Assembly (NCBI GenBank): GCA_963693635.1
Contig: CAVOBC010000341.1
Location: forward strand, 1-5,258
Direction: 5' to 3'
DNA: 5,258 nucleotides
Source of the DNA: CAVOBC01 sp963693635
GTDB lineage: Bacteria > Pseudomonadota > Gammaproteobacteria > Pseudomonadales > Azotimanducaceae
Shown here: piece by piece, positions 5,066 through 5,258 of the stretch
How positions within the stretch are numbered: position 1 is the stretch's first letter
Layout: each line of letters starts with the position of its first letter
The notes under the pieces: generated by a model
Databases searched by the model: none
The model's input: the letters and a program-made list of their open reading frames with translations, nothing else
What the model was told of the DNA's origin: nothing
Program-made: the position numbers and the translations under genes

Positions 5066-5258
5066 ACGAGAATGAGCCAGACGCCGTTGCCCCAGCCCAG
5101 AGCGCCGCCATCACGGCCGCGAGATCGCGCGACCCCGATCACTACGCGGCTTGTCGAGGCAGGTAAGCACGCGCACGTGCCCGATGTGGTCCAAGCGCGA
5201 CGAGCACGTTGTTGTGACTTTCCTGGTGTACGAGATGGGGCTCGCAGACCGCGCGTCA

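Larger units (their letters stand above)
4601..5258. other. 658-bp stretch without a convincing gene, upstream of the solute-binding protein
   Basis: Open frames exist on both strands (for example minus 4597-5040 and 4761-5114, plus 4848-5075) but they show no domain and several run through the hairpin block, so I treat them as chance. The part next to the solute-binding gene (4614-4790) must hold its promoter, yet no good -35/-10 pair stands out; one GC-rich hairpin, GCGCGG-cgca-CCGCGC, lies at 4772-4787. The part 4944-5065 is the structured block described separately. After 5076 one plus-strand frame (ATG 5184) stays open to the window edge with GC-rich third positions and could be the beginning of a gene, but 25 codons are too few to judge. 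Confidence 0.6.

Noticed and set aside
4848..5075. 75-codon plus-strand open frame
   Set aside because: It reads straight through all three hairpins and the 15-bp duplication, lacks a ribosome binding site and matches no family I know.

Overview
The window looks like chromosomal DNA of a GC-rich proteobacterium, most likely a gammaproteobacterium. This rests on the gene types present (a NorM-type MATE exporter, an ACAD10/11-type kinase, a two-finger zf-TFIIB protein, a TauD-type dioxygenase remnant), on strong purine-rich ribosome binding sites and on GC-rich third codon positions. No gene here fixes the genus. I see no rRNA, tRNA, CRISPR array, phage gene or intact transposase.

Layout from left to right: (1) 1-369 (+) is the C-terminal third of a MATE/NorM multidrug exporter cut by the window edge. 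(2) 549-1574 (+) is a complete 341-residue aminoglycoside-phosphotransferase-fold kinase of the type found at the N-terminus of ACAD10/11, with a TTG start. (3) 1575-2232 has no intact gene. It holds about two and a half copies of an 88-bp tandem repeat that folds into long hairpins (1621-1870). Next to it, on the minus strand, lies the decayed C-terminal end of a TauD/TfdA-family dioxygenase (1885-2085) with two in-frame stop codons. (4) 2233 to about 2580 (+) is a zf-TFIIB (COG3809-like) zinc-finger gene broken by a frameshift near 2441-2450 and missing one zinc-ligand cysteine. (5) 2609-4600 (-) is a complete 663-residue family-5 extracellular solute-binding protein with a signal peptide, converging on the broken gene. 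(6) 4601-5258 has no convincing gene. Between 4944 and 5065 it carries a compact block of three hairpins and a 15-bp duplication.

The intact genes do not form one operon or pathway. The exporter and kinase point the same way but are 179 bp apart. The solute-binding protein has no permease or ATPase gene in the window and acts at the envelope on its own or with components encoded elsewhere. The main theme is gene decay: 1575-2600 contains two disabled genes beside a palindromic repeat array. I found no convincing new multi-gene system. The least explained items are the 88-bp hairpin repeat and the 4944-5065 hairpin cluster.
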